Source: Burkholderiales bacterium (GTDB taxonomy: Bacteria > Pseudomonadota > Gammaproteobacteria > Burkholderiales > Burkholderiaceae_C). Taken from it: 64,000 bases of DNA. The first letter of the stretch is position 1; every line of letters starts with the position of its first letter. The notes beneath the pieces are model-generated. The model was given only the letters and a program-made list of their open reading frames with translations, was not told where the DNA came from and ran no database searches. This document shows, piece by piece, positions 1 to 10,801 of the stretch. The position numbers were made by a program, and so were the translations under genes. The stretch covers positions 151,853 through 215,852 of the forward strand of contig JACRPO010000002.1 in the NCBI GenBank assembly GCA_016223165.1, written 5' to 3'.

Positions 1-558
1 TTCGCGCAGCTCTTCGGCCTCGAGGGGCTTGAGCACGTGCACCGCTGCACGCGACAGCAAGGCCGAGTTCACCTCGAACGACGGGTTCTCGGTCGTGGCC
101 CCGATGAAGCTGAAGAGCCCGGACTCCACGTGCGGCAGGAAGGCGTCCTGCTGCGCCTTGTTGAAGCGATGCACCTCGTCGACGAAGACGACGGTGGCCC
201 GGCCCTGCGCGCGCCACGCCCGTGCCTGCTCGACCGCCTCGCGGATCTCCTTGACACCGGCCAGCACGGCCGAGAGGACGACGAACTGGGCGCCGCTGCC
301 GGCGGCGAGAAGCCGCGCCAGCGTCGTCTTGCCGACACCGGGCGGGCCCCAGAGGATCATCGAAGGCAGGCGCGCTGCCTGCGCGGCCAGCGTCAGCGGC
401 CGCCCCGGCGCGAGCAGGTGGCGCTGCCCGACCACCTGGTCCAGCTCACGCGGCCGCAGGCGCTCGGCCAATGGGGCACCCGGGTCGGCGGCGGCCATCG
501 TCGGCGGGCTGGAGCCTTCGTCCGGCGGCAGCAGCGACGCCTGCGTGGCCTCGGACAT
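1..558 (-). CDS. rarA: Replication-associated recombination protein A (AAA+ ATPase), C-terminus cut off
   Basis: AAA+ ATPase of the RarA/MgsA/WRNIP1 family, which acts at stalled replication forks. The visible N-terminal 186 residues show Walker [10 protein letters not shown] at about 71-79, Walker B with DEVH at 127-130 followed by RFNKAQQD, and the sensor-1 region [14 protein letters not shown], all typical of the family. The ATG at 558 gives a Pro/Ser-rich leader of about 30 residues before the conserved AERLRP start, so an internal ATG at codon 21 is possible. The gene runs off the left edge, so lid and tetramerisation domains are not seen. It lies 10 bp downstream of lolA in the same direction, the usual ftsK-lolA-rarA order of betaproteobacteria, and is probably cotranscribed. 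Confidence 0.93.
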   Translation of the reverse strand, partial: MSEATQASLLPPDEGSSPPTMAAADPGAPLAERLRPRELDQVVGQRHLLAPGRPLTLAAQAARLPSMILWGPPGVGKTTLARLLAAGSGAQFVVLSAVLAGVKEIREAVEQARAWRAQGRATVVFVDEVHRFNKAQQDAFLPHVESGLFSFIGATTENPSFEVNSALLSRAAVHVLKPLEAEELRE

Positions 559-568
559 TCGCGCCACG

Positions 569-1243
569 CTACTGCTCGACGACCTCGGCACCTTGCGGCG
601 GCACGAAGCGGAATCGTTCGGGCGCCGGCACAGCCGCCGCGGTTGCGCCCGGCGCGACCCAGCCGCTGAACTGCAGCAACGAGCGCTGGCCGAAGTTGTC
701 GATGATCTCGACCGCGGCGAGTTCCTTGCCGCGAAAGGCGACGCGCATGGCCTGGAAGCTGGCACCTTCCTTGGCCTTGGGCGTGGCCTTCAGCCACTCG
801 AGCCCTTCGCGCTGGCCTTCGGCGACGAGCTCGAACTCCCGCTCCGGCGTGGCCCCGGCCAGCAAGGCCGCCGGTGTCTGCCCCAGTGCCTTGGCCAGCG
901 GCCGGGAGGTGGCCTGGTTGAGGTCCGGATCGTGGATCCACACCTTCTGCCCGTCGGAGACGATGAGCTGCTCGGACGGCTTGGCGTAGGCGAAGCGGAA
1001 GCGGTTCGGCCGCAGGAAGGAGAACGTGCCGGTGGAAACCTTGCGGCGCGCACCGTCGGCGGAGGTGACGGTCTGCGTGAAGGCGGCCTCGCCGCCCTTC
1101 ACCTCGCGCGCGAACTCGCGCAGGCGGTCGACGGCGTCGGCCAGCACGACTTGTGGCAGGAGCAGGCTGACGAAGAGGCCCACCGACAACGTGGCGGCGG
1201 TGGCGGCGCGCACGCGCGACAGCAACCCTCGACGCCTTTCCAT
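569..1243 (-). CDS. lolA: Outer-membrane lipoprotein carrier protein LolA
   Basis: Periplasmic chaperone that takes lipoproteins from the LolCDE complex to the outer-membrane receptor LolB. The 224-residue product starts at ATG 1243 with a basic n-region and a hydrophobic signal peptide (about residues 9-30, ending PQVVLADA). The mature part carries LolA-like stretches: FTQTV, the [15 protein letters not shown] strand, [17 protein letters not shown], and FSGWVAPG near the C-terminus. Length is a little above the usual 200-210. The longer open frame upstream overlaps ftsK and is not coding. It follows the ftsK stop by 17 bp and precedes rarA by 10 bp, so the three genes look like one transcription unit. 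Confidence 0.92.
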   Translation of the reverse strand: MERRRGLLSRVRAATAATLSVGLFVSLLLPQVVLADAVDRLREFAREVKGGEAAFTQTVTSADGARRKVSTGTFSFLRPNRFRFAYAKPSEQLIVSDGQKVWIHDPDLNQATSRPLAKALGQTPAALLAGATPEREFELVAEGQREGLEWLKATPKAKEGASFQAMRVAFRGKELAAVEIIDNFGQRSLLQFSGWVAPGATAAAVPAPERFRFVPPQGAEVVEQ

Positions 1244-1260
1244 CGGAGCGCGCCCGCTGC

Positions 1261-3588
1261 TCACTCGTCCCGCCGCGGCACGAGGATGTCCCGGTTGCCG
1301 TTGCTGGCCATGGGCGATACGAGTCCGCTGCGCTCCATCTGTTCCAGCAATCGGGCGGCGCGGTTGTAACCGATGCGCAGGTGCCGCTGCACGAGCGAGA
1401 TCGAGGCACGCCGGTGCTGCAGCACCACCTCCACGGCCTGGTCGTACATCGCATCGCTCTCGCCGTTGCCGCCGCCCTCGCCGCTGCCCGCCTCGGCCTC
1501 GTCGCCTTCGAGCACGCCGCCCTCGAGGATGCCCTCGACGTAGTTGGGCGCCCCCTGGCTCTTCAGGTACTCGACGACGCGGTGCACTTCCTCGTCGCTG
1601 ACGAAGGCGCCGTGCACACGCACCGGCGTGCCGATGCCCGAAGGCAGGTACAGCATGTCGCCCTGGCCGAGCAACGCCTCGGCACCCATCTGGTCGAGGA
1701 TCGTGCGGCTGTCGATCTTGCTCGCCACCTGGAACGACAGGCGCGTCGGAATGTTGGCCTTGATGAGGCCGGTGATGACGTCCACGCTCGGCCGCTGCGT
1801 GGCCAGGACCAGGTGCATGCCGGCGGCCCGCGACTTCTGCGCCAGCCGCGCGATCAGCTCCTCGATCTTCTTGCCGATGACCATCATCAGGTCGGCAAGC
1901 TCGTCGATGACGACGACGATCTGCGGCAGCCGCTCGAGCGGCTCCGGCGACTCCGGCGTCAGGCTGAACGGGTTGCCGAGCGGCAGCCCGGCTTCGATGG
2001 CCTCGGCCACCTTGCGGTTGTAGCCCGACAGGTTGCGCACGCCGAGCTTGCTCATCAGCTTGTAGCGCCGCTCCATCTCGCCCACGCACCAGGTGAGCGC
2101 GTTGGCGGCCTGCTTCATGTCGGTGACGACCGGCGCGAGCAGGTGCGGGATGCCCTCGTAGACGCTCATCTCGAGCATCTTGGGGTCGATGAGGATCAGG
2201 CGGACATCGCGCGCCTCGGCCTTGTAGAGCAGGCTCAGGATCATCGCGTTGATGCCCACGCTCTTGCCCGCACCGGTGGTGCCGGCGACCAGGCAGTGCG
2301 GCATCTTGCCGAGGTCGGCAACGACGGGGTTACCGATGATGTCCTTGCCCATGCCGATGGTCAGCAGCGAGTGCGAGGCGTTGTAGACCTCGCTGCCGAG
2401 GATCTCCGACAGGCGGATCGTCTGCCGACGCGCATTGGGCAGCTCGAGCGCCATCGTCGTCTTGCCCGGGATCACCTCGACGACGCGGATGCTCACCAGC
2501 GACAGAGAACGCGCCAGGTCCCTGGCCAGGTTCACGACCTGCGCGCCCTTCACGCCGGTGGCCGGCTCGATCTCGTAGCGCGTGATCACCGGGCCGGGCG
2601 AGGCCGCCACCACGTGCACCTCGACACCGAAGTCGCGCAGCTTCTTCTCGATGAGGCGCGAGGTCATCTCGAGCGATTCGGCCGTCACCGGCGCCTCGCG
2701 CGCCGAGGCGGAGACGGCATCGAGCAGGTCCACCTGCGGCAGCTTGTTGTCGGCCAGTTCGGCGAAGAGCGGCTGCTGGCGCTCGCGCGCCACGCGCTGC
2801 GACTTCGGGATCTCCGGCGCCGGCGGCGCGATCACCAGCGGCGTGGCATCGTCGTCGCCACGCCGCTGCACCTCGACCACGTGCTGGCGCTCACGCGCGG
2901 CCATCTCGCCCAGGCGGCGGTCTTCGGCCTGCTCGCGCTGGCCGTGCAGGCGCTCGCGCAGCGCGTCGAAGCGCTGGCCGATGGTCTCGGCGAAGCCCAG
3001 CCACGAGAAGCGCAGCGCCATCGACGCGCCGGCCACGCCGACCGCGATCCACAACACACCCGAGCCGGCAAAGCCGAGCCAGCGCATCGACAGGGGTCCG
3101 AGGGCCCAGCCGAGCACGCCGCCGGCGTGTTGGCCGGGCAGGTGCGCCTCGAAGCGATAGAGCCGCGTCCACTCCAGCGCGCAACTGGCGGCGAGCAGCA
3201 AGGCCAGTCCGAGCCAGAAGCGCCAGCGCGGCAGCGGGCTCGTCGCGGCGCCGCGTCGCAACACCACCGCCAGCGACGAGAGCCAGGCGCGCAGCCCCAC
3301 CGGCAGCAGCCACCAGCTGGAAAAGCCGAAGAGGAGGTAGGCCATGTCGGCCACCCATGCGCCGACAAGGCCGACGCGGTTGCGCACCGGCTCGCCGCTG
3401 CCCGACGTGGTGAACGCCGGGTCGGCCGCGTTGTGCGTGACCATCGCCAGCAGCAACAGCAGCCAGGCGAGCCCGCCGACGAAGAGCCACGCCTTTCGCC
3501 GCCACGGCACGGACACCCCGGTGGCGCCTGCGCCCGCCTGCGCCGCCGCGGCGCCGTCACCGCGCAAGGATCCGAGCGGAAAACTCAT
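1261..3588 (-). CDS. ftsK: DNA translocase FtsK
   Basis: Septal DNA pump that clears chromosome termini and activates XerCD recombination at dif. The 775-residue protein has an N-terminal membrane domain with about four hydrophobic segments within the first 190 residues, a short charged linker, then the motor: Walker A GTTGAGKS at about 437-444 and Walker [10 protein letters not shown] at about 557-565. The last 65 residues are a winged-helix gamma domain ([21 protein letters not shown]), which reads KOPS sequences. The linker is short compared with E. coli FtsK (1329 aa), as in many betaproteobacterial homologues. ATG 3588 is the first start; the Crp-like gene upstream ends 53 bp away. Confidence 0.96.
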   Translation of the reverse strand: MSFPLGSLRGDGAAAAQAGAGATGVSVPWRRKAWLFVGGLAWLLLLLAMVTHNAADPAFTTSGSGEPVRNRVGLVGAWVADMAYLLFGFSSWWLLPVGLRAWLSSLAVVLRRGAATSPLPRWRFWLGLALLLAASCALEWTRLYRFEAHLPGQHAGGVLGWALGPLSMRWLGFAGSGVLWIAVGVAGASMALRFSWLGFAETIGQRFDALRERLHGQREQAEDRRLGEMAARERQHVVEVQRRGDDDATPLVIAPPAPEIPKSQRVARERQQPLFAELADNKLPQVDLLDAVSASAREAPVTAESLEMTSRLIEKKLRDFGVEVHVVAASPGPVITRYEIEPATGVKGAQVVNLARDLARSLSLVSIRVVEVIPGKTTMALELPNARRQTIRLSEILGSEVYNASHSLLTIGMGKDIIGNPVVADLGKMPHCLVAGTTGAGKSVGINAMILSLLYKAEARDVRLILIDPKMLEMSVYEGIPHLLAPVVTDMKQAANALTWCVGEMERRYKLMSKLGVRNLSGYNRKVAEAIEAGLPLGNPFSLTPESPEPLERLPQIVVVIDELADLMMVIGKKIEELIARLAQKSRAAGMHLVLATQRPSVDVITGLIKANIPTRLSFQVASKIDSRTILDQMGAEALLGQGDMLYLPSGIGTPVRVHGAFVSDEEVHRVVEYLKSQGAPNYVEGILEGGVLEGDEAEAGSGEGGGNGESDAMYDQAVEVVLQHRRASISLVQRHLRIGYNRAARLLEQMERSGLVSPMASNGNRDILVPRRDE

Positions 3589-3641
3589 GTCGTCATTTTG
3601 CGCTCAGGGGCGCCGCCGCCCCGGGGCGGCGGCCGGCCGGC

Positions 3642-4313
3642 TCAGTCGTTGCCGAGCCGTTCCTTGATGACCACGGAGCCGTTTTCCTGCGTCTCGATGA
3701 CACCGCGCTCCTCGAGGTCCTTCATGACGCGGCTGACCATCTCGCGCGACGCGCCGACGACCTTGGCCATGTCCTGGCGGCTGACCTTGTGGCGGATGAT
3801 CTTGATGCCCTCCGGCGTCTCCTCGGCCATGTCGAGCAGCGTGCGCGCGACGCGGCCGTAGACATCGAGCAGCGCCAGCGACTCGATCTGGCGGTCGGCG
3901 TTGCGCAGGCGCTTGACGAGGCCGCGCAGGATGCCGTAGCTGAGCGTGCTGGCTTCGGGCAGGCAGCGGCCGAAGTCCGCGCGCGCCAGCACCAGCATGT
4001 CGGTCTGCACCTCGGCGCGCACGGTTGCCGAGTGCGGCTCGTTGTCGATCAGGCTCATCTCGCCGACGTAGTCGCCCGACTCGAGCACGGCGAGGATGAC
4101 CTCGCGGCCGCGCGTGTCGGAGGTGAGCACGCGGGCACGACCGTTGAGCAGGATGAACAGGGCATTGCTCTTGCGACCTTGCTCGACGACGATCTCGCCG
4201 CGCCGGAAGCGCCGCTTCACCACGCTGTCGGCGATGGCCTGCGCCTGGTCTGCCGTGAGCATTGAGAACAGCGGCACACGCCGGATCAGGTCCAGGTTCG
4301 ACAACATCGACAT
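3642..4313 (-). CDS. Crp/Fnr-family transcriptional regulator
   Basis: A 223-residue regulator with an N-terminal cyclic-nucleotide-type beta-barrel (about residues 15-125, containing GEIVVEQGRKSNALFILLNGRA and GDYVGEMSLIDNEPHSATVRA), a dimerisation helix (about 130-160) and a C-terminal winged helix whose recognition region is SRQDMAKVVGASREMVSRVMK. There is no N-terminal cysteine cluster, so it is not an oxygen-sensing FNR; effector cAMP or none cannot be decided. It is divergent from trxB with a 197-bp gap, an arrangement I associate with Burkholderiales. Targets are unknown. The family is certain, the ligand is not. Confidence 0.93.
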   Translation of the reverse strand: MSMLSNLDLIRRVPLFSMLTADQAQAIADSVVKRRFRRGEIVVEQGRKSNALFILLNGRARVLTSDTRGREVILAVLESGDYVGEMSLIDNEPHSATVRAEVQTDMLVLARADFGRCLPEASTLSYGILRGLVKRLRNADRQIESLALLDVYGRVARTLLDMAEETPEGIKIIRHKVSRQDMAKVVGASREMVSRVMKDLEERGVIETQENGSVVIKERLGND

Positions 4314-4345
4314 CGGCTCACTCCTCTTTCGTTGTGGCCCGGTGA

Positions 4346-5482
<1,137 letters not shown>

Positions 5483-5531
5483 GCTTCCTCGGGCCACCGC
5501 AGGCGACCCCGGCCCGGTGGCGCCTTGTGCC

Positions 5532-5537
5532 TATAAT
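5532..5537 (+). promoter_or_regulatory. Consensus -10 box (TATAAT) ahead of rpmB-rpmG
   Basis: A perfect TATAAT lies 79 bp before the rpmB start and 49 bp after the trxB stop, in otherwise GC-rich sequence. No good -35 hexamer is seen at the right distance; a TTGTGC sits only 7 bp upstream. It fits a strong stable promoter for the ribosomal protein genes, with a leader of about 70 nt. Confidence 0.55.
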
Positions 5538-5615
5538 CCGCAGCTTTGCCGACACCGGCACCTCGCAACCGCACCTCACAACCGAGAGCCCTCGCCACAG
5601 GAGGGAGAGCACAAG

Positions 5616-5849
5616 ATGGCACGCGTCTGTCAAGTCACGGGCAAGCGCCCGATGGTCGGGAACAGTGTTTCCCACGCCAACAATCGAACGAAGCGCCGCT
5701 TCCTGCCCAACCTGCAGTACCGCCGCTTCTGGCTCGAGACCGAGAACCGCTGGGTGCGCCTGCGCGTGAGCAACGCGGCACTGCGCCTCATCGACAAGGT
5801 GGGCATCGAGCAGGTCGTCGCCGACCTGCGCCAGCGCGGCGAGCTCTGA
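5616..5849 (+). CDS. rpmB: 50S ribosomal protein L28
   Basis: A 77-residue basic protein of the large ribosomal subunit. It begins [21 protein letters not shown] and continues with [13 protein letters not shown] and the C-terminal [17 protein letters not shown], the standard L28 sequence of betaproteobacteria. The ATG at 5616 follows a strong purine-rich site (AGGAGGGAG, 5599-5607). It is followed 35 bp later by rpmG, the usual L28-L33 operon order, and a consensus -10 box lies upstream. Confidence 0.97.
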   Translation: MARVCQVTGKRPMVGNSVSHANNRTKRRFLPNLQYRRFWLETENRWVRLRVSNAALRLIDKVGIEQVVADLRQRGEL

Positions 5850-5884
5850 CCGGCACGTCGCCCAACCCCTAGGAGATACGCACC

Positions 5885-6055
5885 ATGGCCAGCAAAGGCG
5901 GACGCGAGAAGATCAAGCTGGAGTCCTCGGCGGGCACCGGCCACTTCTACACCACGAACAAGAACAAGAAGACCACGCCGGAGAAGCTCGAATTCCTGAA
6001 GTTCGACCCGAAGGCGCGCAAGCACGTTCTGTACAAGGAAGTGAAGCTCAAGTAG
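5885..6055 (+). CDS. rpmG: 50S ribosomal protein L33
   Basis: A 56-residue large-subunit protein. The translation starts [20 protein letters not shown], then [21 protein letters not shown] and ends LYKEVKLK. The Cys-x-x-Cys zinc pairs of the C+ form of L33 are absent, so this is the zinc-independent form common in proteobacteria. An AGGAG site precedes ATG 5885. It is second in the rpmB-rpmG operon and is followed by two hairpins that probably end the transcript. Confidence 0.96.
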   Translation: MASKGGREKIKLESSAGTGHFYTTNKNKKTTPEKLEFLKFDPKARKHVLYKEVKLK

Positions 6056-6068
6056 CTGCGCCAGGAGC

Positions 6069-6127
6069 GCCCGGCTCGTCGAAGGTCGAGCCGGGCAGAC
6101 AACGCAAAGGGGCCCCGAGGGGCCCCT
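6069..6127. terminator. Two consecutive hairpins between converging rpmG and receptor gene
   Basis: The first hairpin (6069-6096) is a perfect 10-bp stem GCCCGGCTCG/CGAGCCGGGC with an 8-base loop. The second (6108-6127) is an 8-bp stem AGGGGCCC/GGGCCCCT with a CGAG loop. The second is flanked by AAA on the left and TCCTT on the right, so it could act on both strands. They lie between the converging rpmG and the amino-acid receptor gene. U-tracts are weak. Confidence 0.65.
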
Positions 6128-6161
6128 CCTTCATGGCCGCACGAAGCGGCCCCGGTGATGC

Positions 6162-7304
6162 TCAGCGCACCACGGCGATCTGGTCGCGCTTGCCGCCCTT
6201 GTAGGTGAAGAGCGTCAGCGCACCGTTCTTGATGTCGCCCTTGTTGTCGAAGCCGATCGTGCCGGTCACGCCCTTGTAGCCGGAAGTCTTGGCGAGCACG
6301 GGCAGATAGACCTTCGGATCGGACGACTTCGCCTTGACCATGGCGTCGGCCATGACCATCACGGAGTCGTAGACGTAGGGCGCGTACACCTGGACGTCGG
6401 CGTTGAACTTGGCCTTGAACTTGGCGCGGAAGTCGTCCATCGACTTCTTGGCCTCGCCCTCGACGCCACCGGCCTCGGCGCACACGACCTGGCCGTCGGC
6501 CATGCCGTCCTGCGCCAGCTTGGGCAGTTCGCTCGAGCAGATGCCGTCGCCACCGACGAACTTGGCCTGGATGCCGAGCTGCTTCATCTGGCGCAGCATC
6601 GGGCCGGCCACGGCGTCCATGCCGCCGAAGAAGACGATGTCGGGCTTCTTGCCCTTCAGGCTGGTCAGGATGGCGGTGAAGTCGGTCGCCTTGTCGGTGG
6701 TGAACACGCGCGGGATGGTCTTGCCGCCCGCACCCTTCACGCCCTTCTCGAACTCCTCGGCCACACCCATGCCGTAGGCGGTGCGGTCGTCGATGACGGC
6801 GATGGTCTTGCCTTTCAGTTCCTTGACGGCGTAGCGGCCCAGCGTGCCACCCAGGTGCACGTCGTCGGCGACGACGCGGAACGTGGTCTTGTAGCCCTGG
6901 CGCGTGAACTTCGGGTTCGTCGCCGAAGGGCTGATCTGCGGGATGCCGGCATCGCTGTAGATCTTCGAGGCCGGGATCGACGTGCCGCTGTTCAGGTGCC
7001 CGACCACGCCTTGCACCTTGCTGTCCACCAGCTTCTGCGCGGCGGCGGTGCCCTGCTTCGGATCGGCGGCATCGTCTTCGGCGAGCAACTCGAACTTGAC
7101 CTTCTTGCCGCCGATCATTACGCCCTTGGCGTTCAGTTCCTCGATGGCGAGACGAGCGCCGTTCTCGTTGTCTTTGCCCAGGTGCGCGATGGCTCCGCTG
7201 GTGGGGCCGACGTGGCCGATCTTGACCACCATGTCTTGCGCGTAGGCGGCTCCGCCCAGCACGATGGCGGCGGCGCCGACGATCAGGTTCAACTTGACTT
7301 GCAT
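6162..7304 (-). CDS. Branched-chain amino-acid-type ABC transporter substrate-binding protein (LivK-like)
   Basis: Periplasmic receptor of the Leu/Ile/Val-binding (Peripla_BP_6) family, 380 residues. It has a signal peptide (MQVKLNLIVGAAAIVLGG to AYAQD), then IGHVGPTSGAIAHLGKDNENGARLAIEELNAKG, a family hallmark, and GVVGHLNSGTSIPAS, which normally contacts the ligand. The start at ATG 7304 is supported by GGAGG seven bases upstream; the longer frame adds a non-conserved Arg-rich stretch. No permease or ATPase partner is adjacent, so it must pair with a transporter encoded elsewhere. The 282 bp between it and holC hold no gene that I can support. The real ligand may not be a branched-chain amino acid. 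Confidence 0.92.
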   Translation of the reverse strand: MQVKLNLIVGAAAIVLGGAAYAQDMVVKIGHVGPTSGAIAHLGKDNENGARLAIEELNAKGVMIGGKKVKFELLAEDDAADPKQGTAAAQKLVDSKVQGVVGHLNSGTSIPASKIYSDAGIPQISPSATNPKFTRQGYKTTFRVVADDVHLGGTLGRYAVKELKGKTIAVIDDRTAYGMGVAEEFEKGVKGAGGKTIPRVFTTDKATDFTAILTSLKGKKPDIVFFGGMDAVAGPMLRQMKQLGIQAKFVGGDGICSSELPKLAQDGMADGQVVCAEAGGVEGEAKKSMDDFRAKFKAKFNADVQVYAPYVYDSVMVMADAMVKAKSSDPKVYLPVLAKTSGYKGVTGTIGFDNKGDIKNGALTLFTYKGGKRDQIAVVR

Positions 7305-7586
7305 GCAAGATCCTCCAGGGGAAAGGTGTTGTCTCTCAGGACAAACGGGGGGATTGACGAAAGGCGGCGACGATACCCGAAATGCACCCCCCGCCCAAGC
7401 GGGGTAACTCCGGGCACGCCTGGTGCCGACACCGTGTCGCGGCAACGCGGCGCACCCGCCGACGGTGGACAGGGTCGCGCCCGATGGTGCGCGCATCGCC
7501 AGCCGCAGGCCGACCCGCCGGCGCCACCGCTGGCATCCCTCGGCATGCCGCCGGCAGCCGCGGCCGCACACTCTTCGCGCACGCCC

Positions 7587-8066
7587 TCAGTCTTCGCGCG
7601 CCGCCTTGAACGGATGGTGCACCACCTCGAATCCGGCGGCCTTGTACTGGCGCCACAACGCCCGCCCGCGCTCGACTTCGTCCGCGTCGGCGCCGATCAC
7701 TTCGATGACACGGGCCCGGCTCGCCTCACGAGCGCGCCCCTCTGCGCCCTCCGCCTCGGCGGCGGCCACCGGCAGATCGCCGCCGAGATTGAGCACCACT
7801 TCGCGCGCTGCGCCCGCGGCCGGCAGGGCCGAGGCCAGCCAGATCGGCGTGCGGCGCAGCATGTTCTCAACCGTGCCGGCCAACCGCACGTGCGGAACGA
7901 ACTCGCGCTCGACGAAGGTCCACAAGGCGCGATCGAGCGCGTCGAGCCGCGCCGGCGGCGCGAGGCAGAGCACGGTGGCCCCATGCCGGTAGGCCTTGCG
8001 CAGCAGGCGGCAGGCAAAGGCCAGCGTGTCGGCCACGCCGGTGTGGAACTCCACGGCCTGGGCCAT
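7587..8066 (-). CDS. holC: DNA polymerase III subunit chi
   Basis: Clamp-loader accessory subunit that links the polymerase III holoenzyme to single-strand-binding protein through psi. The 159-residue product starts MAQAVEFHTGVADTLAFACR and contains the family's LLRKAYRHGATVLCLAPP, LWTFVEREFVPHVR and W-L-A segments; the C-terminal half has the typical VIEVIGADADEVERGRALWR and a final HPFKAARED. ATG 8066 places the conserved start at residue 1; the upstream open frame runs into pepA. It lies 53 bp downstream of pepA on the same strand, the standard pepA-holC order. Confidence 0.93.
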   Translation of the reverse strand: MAQAVEFHTGVADTLAFACRLLRKAYRHGATVLCLAPPARLDALDRALWTFVEREFVPHVRLAGTVENMLRRTPIWLASALPAAGAAREVVLNLGGDLPVAAAEAEGAEGRAREASRARVIEVIGADADEVERGRALWRQYKAAGFEVVHHPFKAARED

Positions 8067-8119
8067 GCTGGCGGCTTCGCGTCTCGTCGAAGATGTCCGC
8101 CTTGGGACCGCCGGCCGCT

Positions 8120-9652
8120 TCAGGCCTTCTTCGCCCGCCGCGCGCCGCCGCTCTTGCCGCTCATGCCGCTCTTCACGGCCCGCGCAGGCCCGGCCGCCTT
8201 CGACAGCACCCAGCGCGACAGCAGCGCCACCGGGCGCCCGGTGGCGCCCTTGTGCGGGCCGGAGCGCCAGGCCGTGCCGGCCACGTCGAGATGCGCCCAG
8301 CGCAGCTTGGCCGTGAAGCGCTTCAGGAACATCGCCGCCGTGATGGCCCCGCCGGCGCGCGGACCGACGTTCGCCATGTCGGCGAAGTTGCTCTTCAAGG
8401 CCTCGTCGTATTCGTCGTCCAGCGGCATGCGCCATGCCGGGTCGAGCGCCGCGTCGCCAGCGGCCAGCAACTCGCCGGCCAGCTCTTCATCCATGCTGAA
8501 CAGGCCGCTGCGGTGGTGGCCGAGCGCGATCACGCAGGCACCGGTCAGCGTGGCGATGTCGACCACGGCCGCGGGCTTGAAGCGCTCGGCGTAGGTCAGC
8601 GCATCGCACAGGATCAGGCGGCCCTCGGCGTCGGTGTTCAGGATCTCGATCGTCTGGCCCGAAAGGCTCTTCACCACGTCGCCGGGCTTGATGGCGCGCC
8701 CGCTCGGCATGTTCTCGCAGGCGGGGATGATGCCGACCAGGTTGACCTGCGCCTTCGCGCCGGCCACGGCGCGCATCGTGCCGAGCACGCTGGCGGCGCC
8801 GCCCATGTCGAACTTCATCTCGTCCATCTCGGCCGCCGGCTTGATCGAGATGCCGCCGGTGTCGAACGTGATGCCCTTGCCGACGAGGACGAGCGGCGCC
8901 ACGTCCTTGCCGGCGCCCATCCAGCGCATGACGATGAACTTCGGCGGCTGCTCCGAGCCCTGCGCGACCGCGAGGAACGAGCCCATGCCGAGCCGCTCGC
9001 AGTCCTTGCGGTCGAGCACCTCGACCTTCAGGCCATGGCTCTTGCCCAGCTTCTCGGCCTGCTCGGCCAGGTAGCTGGGCGTGCAGTGGTTGGCCGGACG
9101 ATTGGCGCATTCGCGCGCCAGCGCCACGCCGGCGGCGACGGCCTCGCCACGCGCCAACCCGGCGCCGAGCGTTGCCGCCTCCGGGACGGAACAGACGAGC
9201 GAGACGCGTTCGAGCCGGGCCGGCTGCTGCGCACTCGGCTTGGTCGCCCGATAGACATAGGTGGCCTCGTGCACGGCCAGCACGAGCGCCTCGGCCGCGG
9301 CATCGGCCAGCGCCGCATCCGCGCCGGCGACGGCCACGGCCATGTGTCCGGCGCCGCCGCTCTTGACCAGCGCCACCCCGGCCGCCACCGCGCGGCGCAA
9401 GGCCTTGGCGCCGGCGTCGGCGGCCCACACGAACGCCACGCGCCGCGCCTTCACCCCGGCCACGCGGTGGGCATAGAGCAACTGCCCGGCCTTCAATGCA
9501 AAGTCACCGGCGCTCACGGCTTCCGAAAGCGCCATGCCGAGAGGTCCCTCCAGCGCAGCAGGCATCTTGCTGCCCACCACCACGACCAGCAACGCGTCGG
9601 CGTCGATGCCGGCCAGCCCGGTCTTGGCGGGCACGAGGGTGTTGAAGTCCAT
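8120..9652 (-). CDS. pepA: Leucyl aminopeptidase (M17)
   Basis: Cytoplasmic two-metal aminopeptidase that removes N-terminal residues; PepA homologues can also bind DNA in XerCD recombination. The 510-residue protein has the N-terminal macro-like domain and the C-terminal catalytic domain with VGKGITFDTGGISIKP (metal-binding Lys and Asp), KFDMGGAASVLG and the signature NTDAEGRL at 338-345. The last 20 residues are Lys/Arg-rich and not conserved. Start ATG 9652 gives the usual MDFN beginning. The gene is divergent from lptF with only 29 bp between the start codons, and is followed by holC. Confidence 0.95.
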   Translation of the reverse strand: MDFNTLVPAKTGLAGIDADALLVVVVGSKMPAALEGPLGMALSEAVSAGDFALKAGQLLYAHRVAGVKARRVAFVWAADAGAKALRRAVAAGVALVKSGGAGHMAVAVAGADAALADAAAEALVLAVHEATYVYRATKPSAQQPARLERVSLVCSVPEAATLGAGLARGEAVAAGVALARECANRPANHCTPSYLAEQAEKLGKSHGLKVEVLDRKDCERLGMGSFLAVAQGSEQPPKFIVMRWMGAGKDVAPLVLVGKGITFDTGGISIKPAAEMDEMKFDMGGAASVLGTMRAVAGAKAQVNLVGIIPACENMPSGRAIKPGDVVKSLSGQTIEILNTDAEGRLILCDALTYAERFKPAAVVDIATLTGACVIALGHHRSGLFSMDEELAGELLAAGDAALDPAWRMPLDDEYDEALKSNFADMANVGPRAGGAITAAMFLKRFTAKLRWAHLDVAGTAWRSGPHKGATGRPVALLSRWVLSKAAGPARAVKSGMSGKSGGARRAKKA

Positions 9653-9681
9653 AATTCCGTCGGGTTGGAACGAAGCGCGGG

Positions 9682-10776
9682 ATGTTATTCGATTCATCTG
9701 TTCGCAAGGAGCTGGCACGCACGTTCGGAGCCACGCTGGTGGTCATCCTCACCATCGTGCTGACGATGTTCCTCATCCGCACGATCGGCCAGGCCGCCAG
9801 TGGAGCCGTGGCGCCGCGCGACGTCGTGCTCCTGCTCGGCTACATCGCGCTCGGCCACCTGCCGACGATGCTGGCGCTGTCGCTCTTCGTGGCCGTCGTG
9901 CTCTCGCTCGGGCGCATGTACCGCGACAGCGAGATGAGCATCTGGTTCGCCAGCGGCGTGGGCCTGGCCCGCTTCGTCAAGCCGGTGCTGCGCACGGTGT
10001 GGCCGGTGCTGCTGGTGGTGGCGCTGCTGCTGCTCTTCGCCTGGCCCTGGGGCAATCGCAACGGGATCGAACTGCGCGAGCGCTATCAGCAGCGCTCTGA
10101 CCTCTCGCGCGTCGCGCCCGGCGTCTTCCAGACCTCCAGCGACGGGCGCCGCGTCTTCTTCGTCGAGCGCGACAGCGGCGACGGCAGCACGGCGCGCAAC
10201 GTGTTCATCCTCAACCGGCAAGACAACTCGGAGGCGGTGACCTCGGCGCGCAGCGGCCGCCTCGAGCCCGAAGGCGCCGATCACTACCTCGTGCTCGAGC
10301 GCGGCCAGCGCAACGAGGTGAACCTGAAGAGCGGCGAACGAACGCTATCGAGCTTCGACAACTACCGCGTCCTGGCCAGCGAGCGTGCGGTGCGCGAGGC
10401 GGAGGTGCGCCCGCCCAAGGCGGTGGCGACGGTGGACCTGATCCGCAGCCCGTCGCCCAGGCACCAGGGCGAGCTCGCGTGGCGCGCCGGCATGCTGCTG
10501 GGCGCGACCAACCTCGTGCTGCTCGGCATCGGCCTGGCGGCCACGCATCCGCGCCGCGCCAGCAACTGGAACCTGTTGTTTGCGCTGCTCGCCTTCGCGA
10601 TCTATTACAACGTCGTCAACCTCTCGCAGGCCTGGGTGTCGACGGGCAAGCTCTCGATGGGAGTCGCGCTGCTGGCCATCCACGGCGGCACCTTCGGGCT
10701 GGCGCTCGCGCTGCTGTGGTGGCGCGACCACGCCGCTGTCGCGCAGTGGCCCGGTCGCCGGCTGCGCGCTGCCTGA
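9682..10776 (+). CDS. lptF: LPS export ABC transporter permease LptF
   Basis: Inner-membrane permease that with LptG and the LptB ATPase extracts lipopolysaccharide and hands it to LptC. The 364-residue protein starts MLFDSSVRKELARTF, has three N-terminal membrane segments (about 15-35, 55-80, 100-125), a large periplasmic beta-jellyroll domain with FFVERDSGD and NVFILNRQDN, and three C-terminal segments (about 265-355). This is the standard LptF/YjgP layout. It is followed by lptG 25 bp later. No lptB or lptC is nearby. Confidence 0.94.
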   Translation: MLFDSSVRKELARTFGATLVVILTIVLTMFLIRTIGQAASGAVAPRDVVLLLGYIALGHLPTMLALSLFVAVVLSLGRMYRDSEMSIWFASGVGLARFVKPVLRTVWPVLLVVALLLLFAWPWGNRNGIELRERYQQRSDLSRVAPGVFQTSSDGRRVFFVERDSGDGSTARNVFILNRQDNSEAVTSARSGRLEPEGADHYLVLERGQRNEVNLKSGERTLSSFDNYRVLASERAVREAEVRPPKAVATVDLIRSPSPRHQGELAWRAGMLLGATNLVLLGIGLAATHPRRASNWNLLFALLAFAIYYNVVNLSQAWVSTGKLSMGVALLAIHGGTFGLALALLWWRDHAAVAQWPGRRLRAA

Positions 10777-10801
10777 TCCGGCCGGCCCGAACAGACCGCG
10801 C

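Noticed and set aside
1381..3861. An 826-residue plus-strand frame opposite ftsK
   Set aside because: It is the antisense of FtsK, has no domain and runs through the ftsK promoter region.
3642..4313. The Crp-like gene as an oxygen-sensing FNR that would bind the box at 25703
   Set aside because: It lacks the N-terminal cysteine cluster, as does the second Crp-like protein at 16878.
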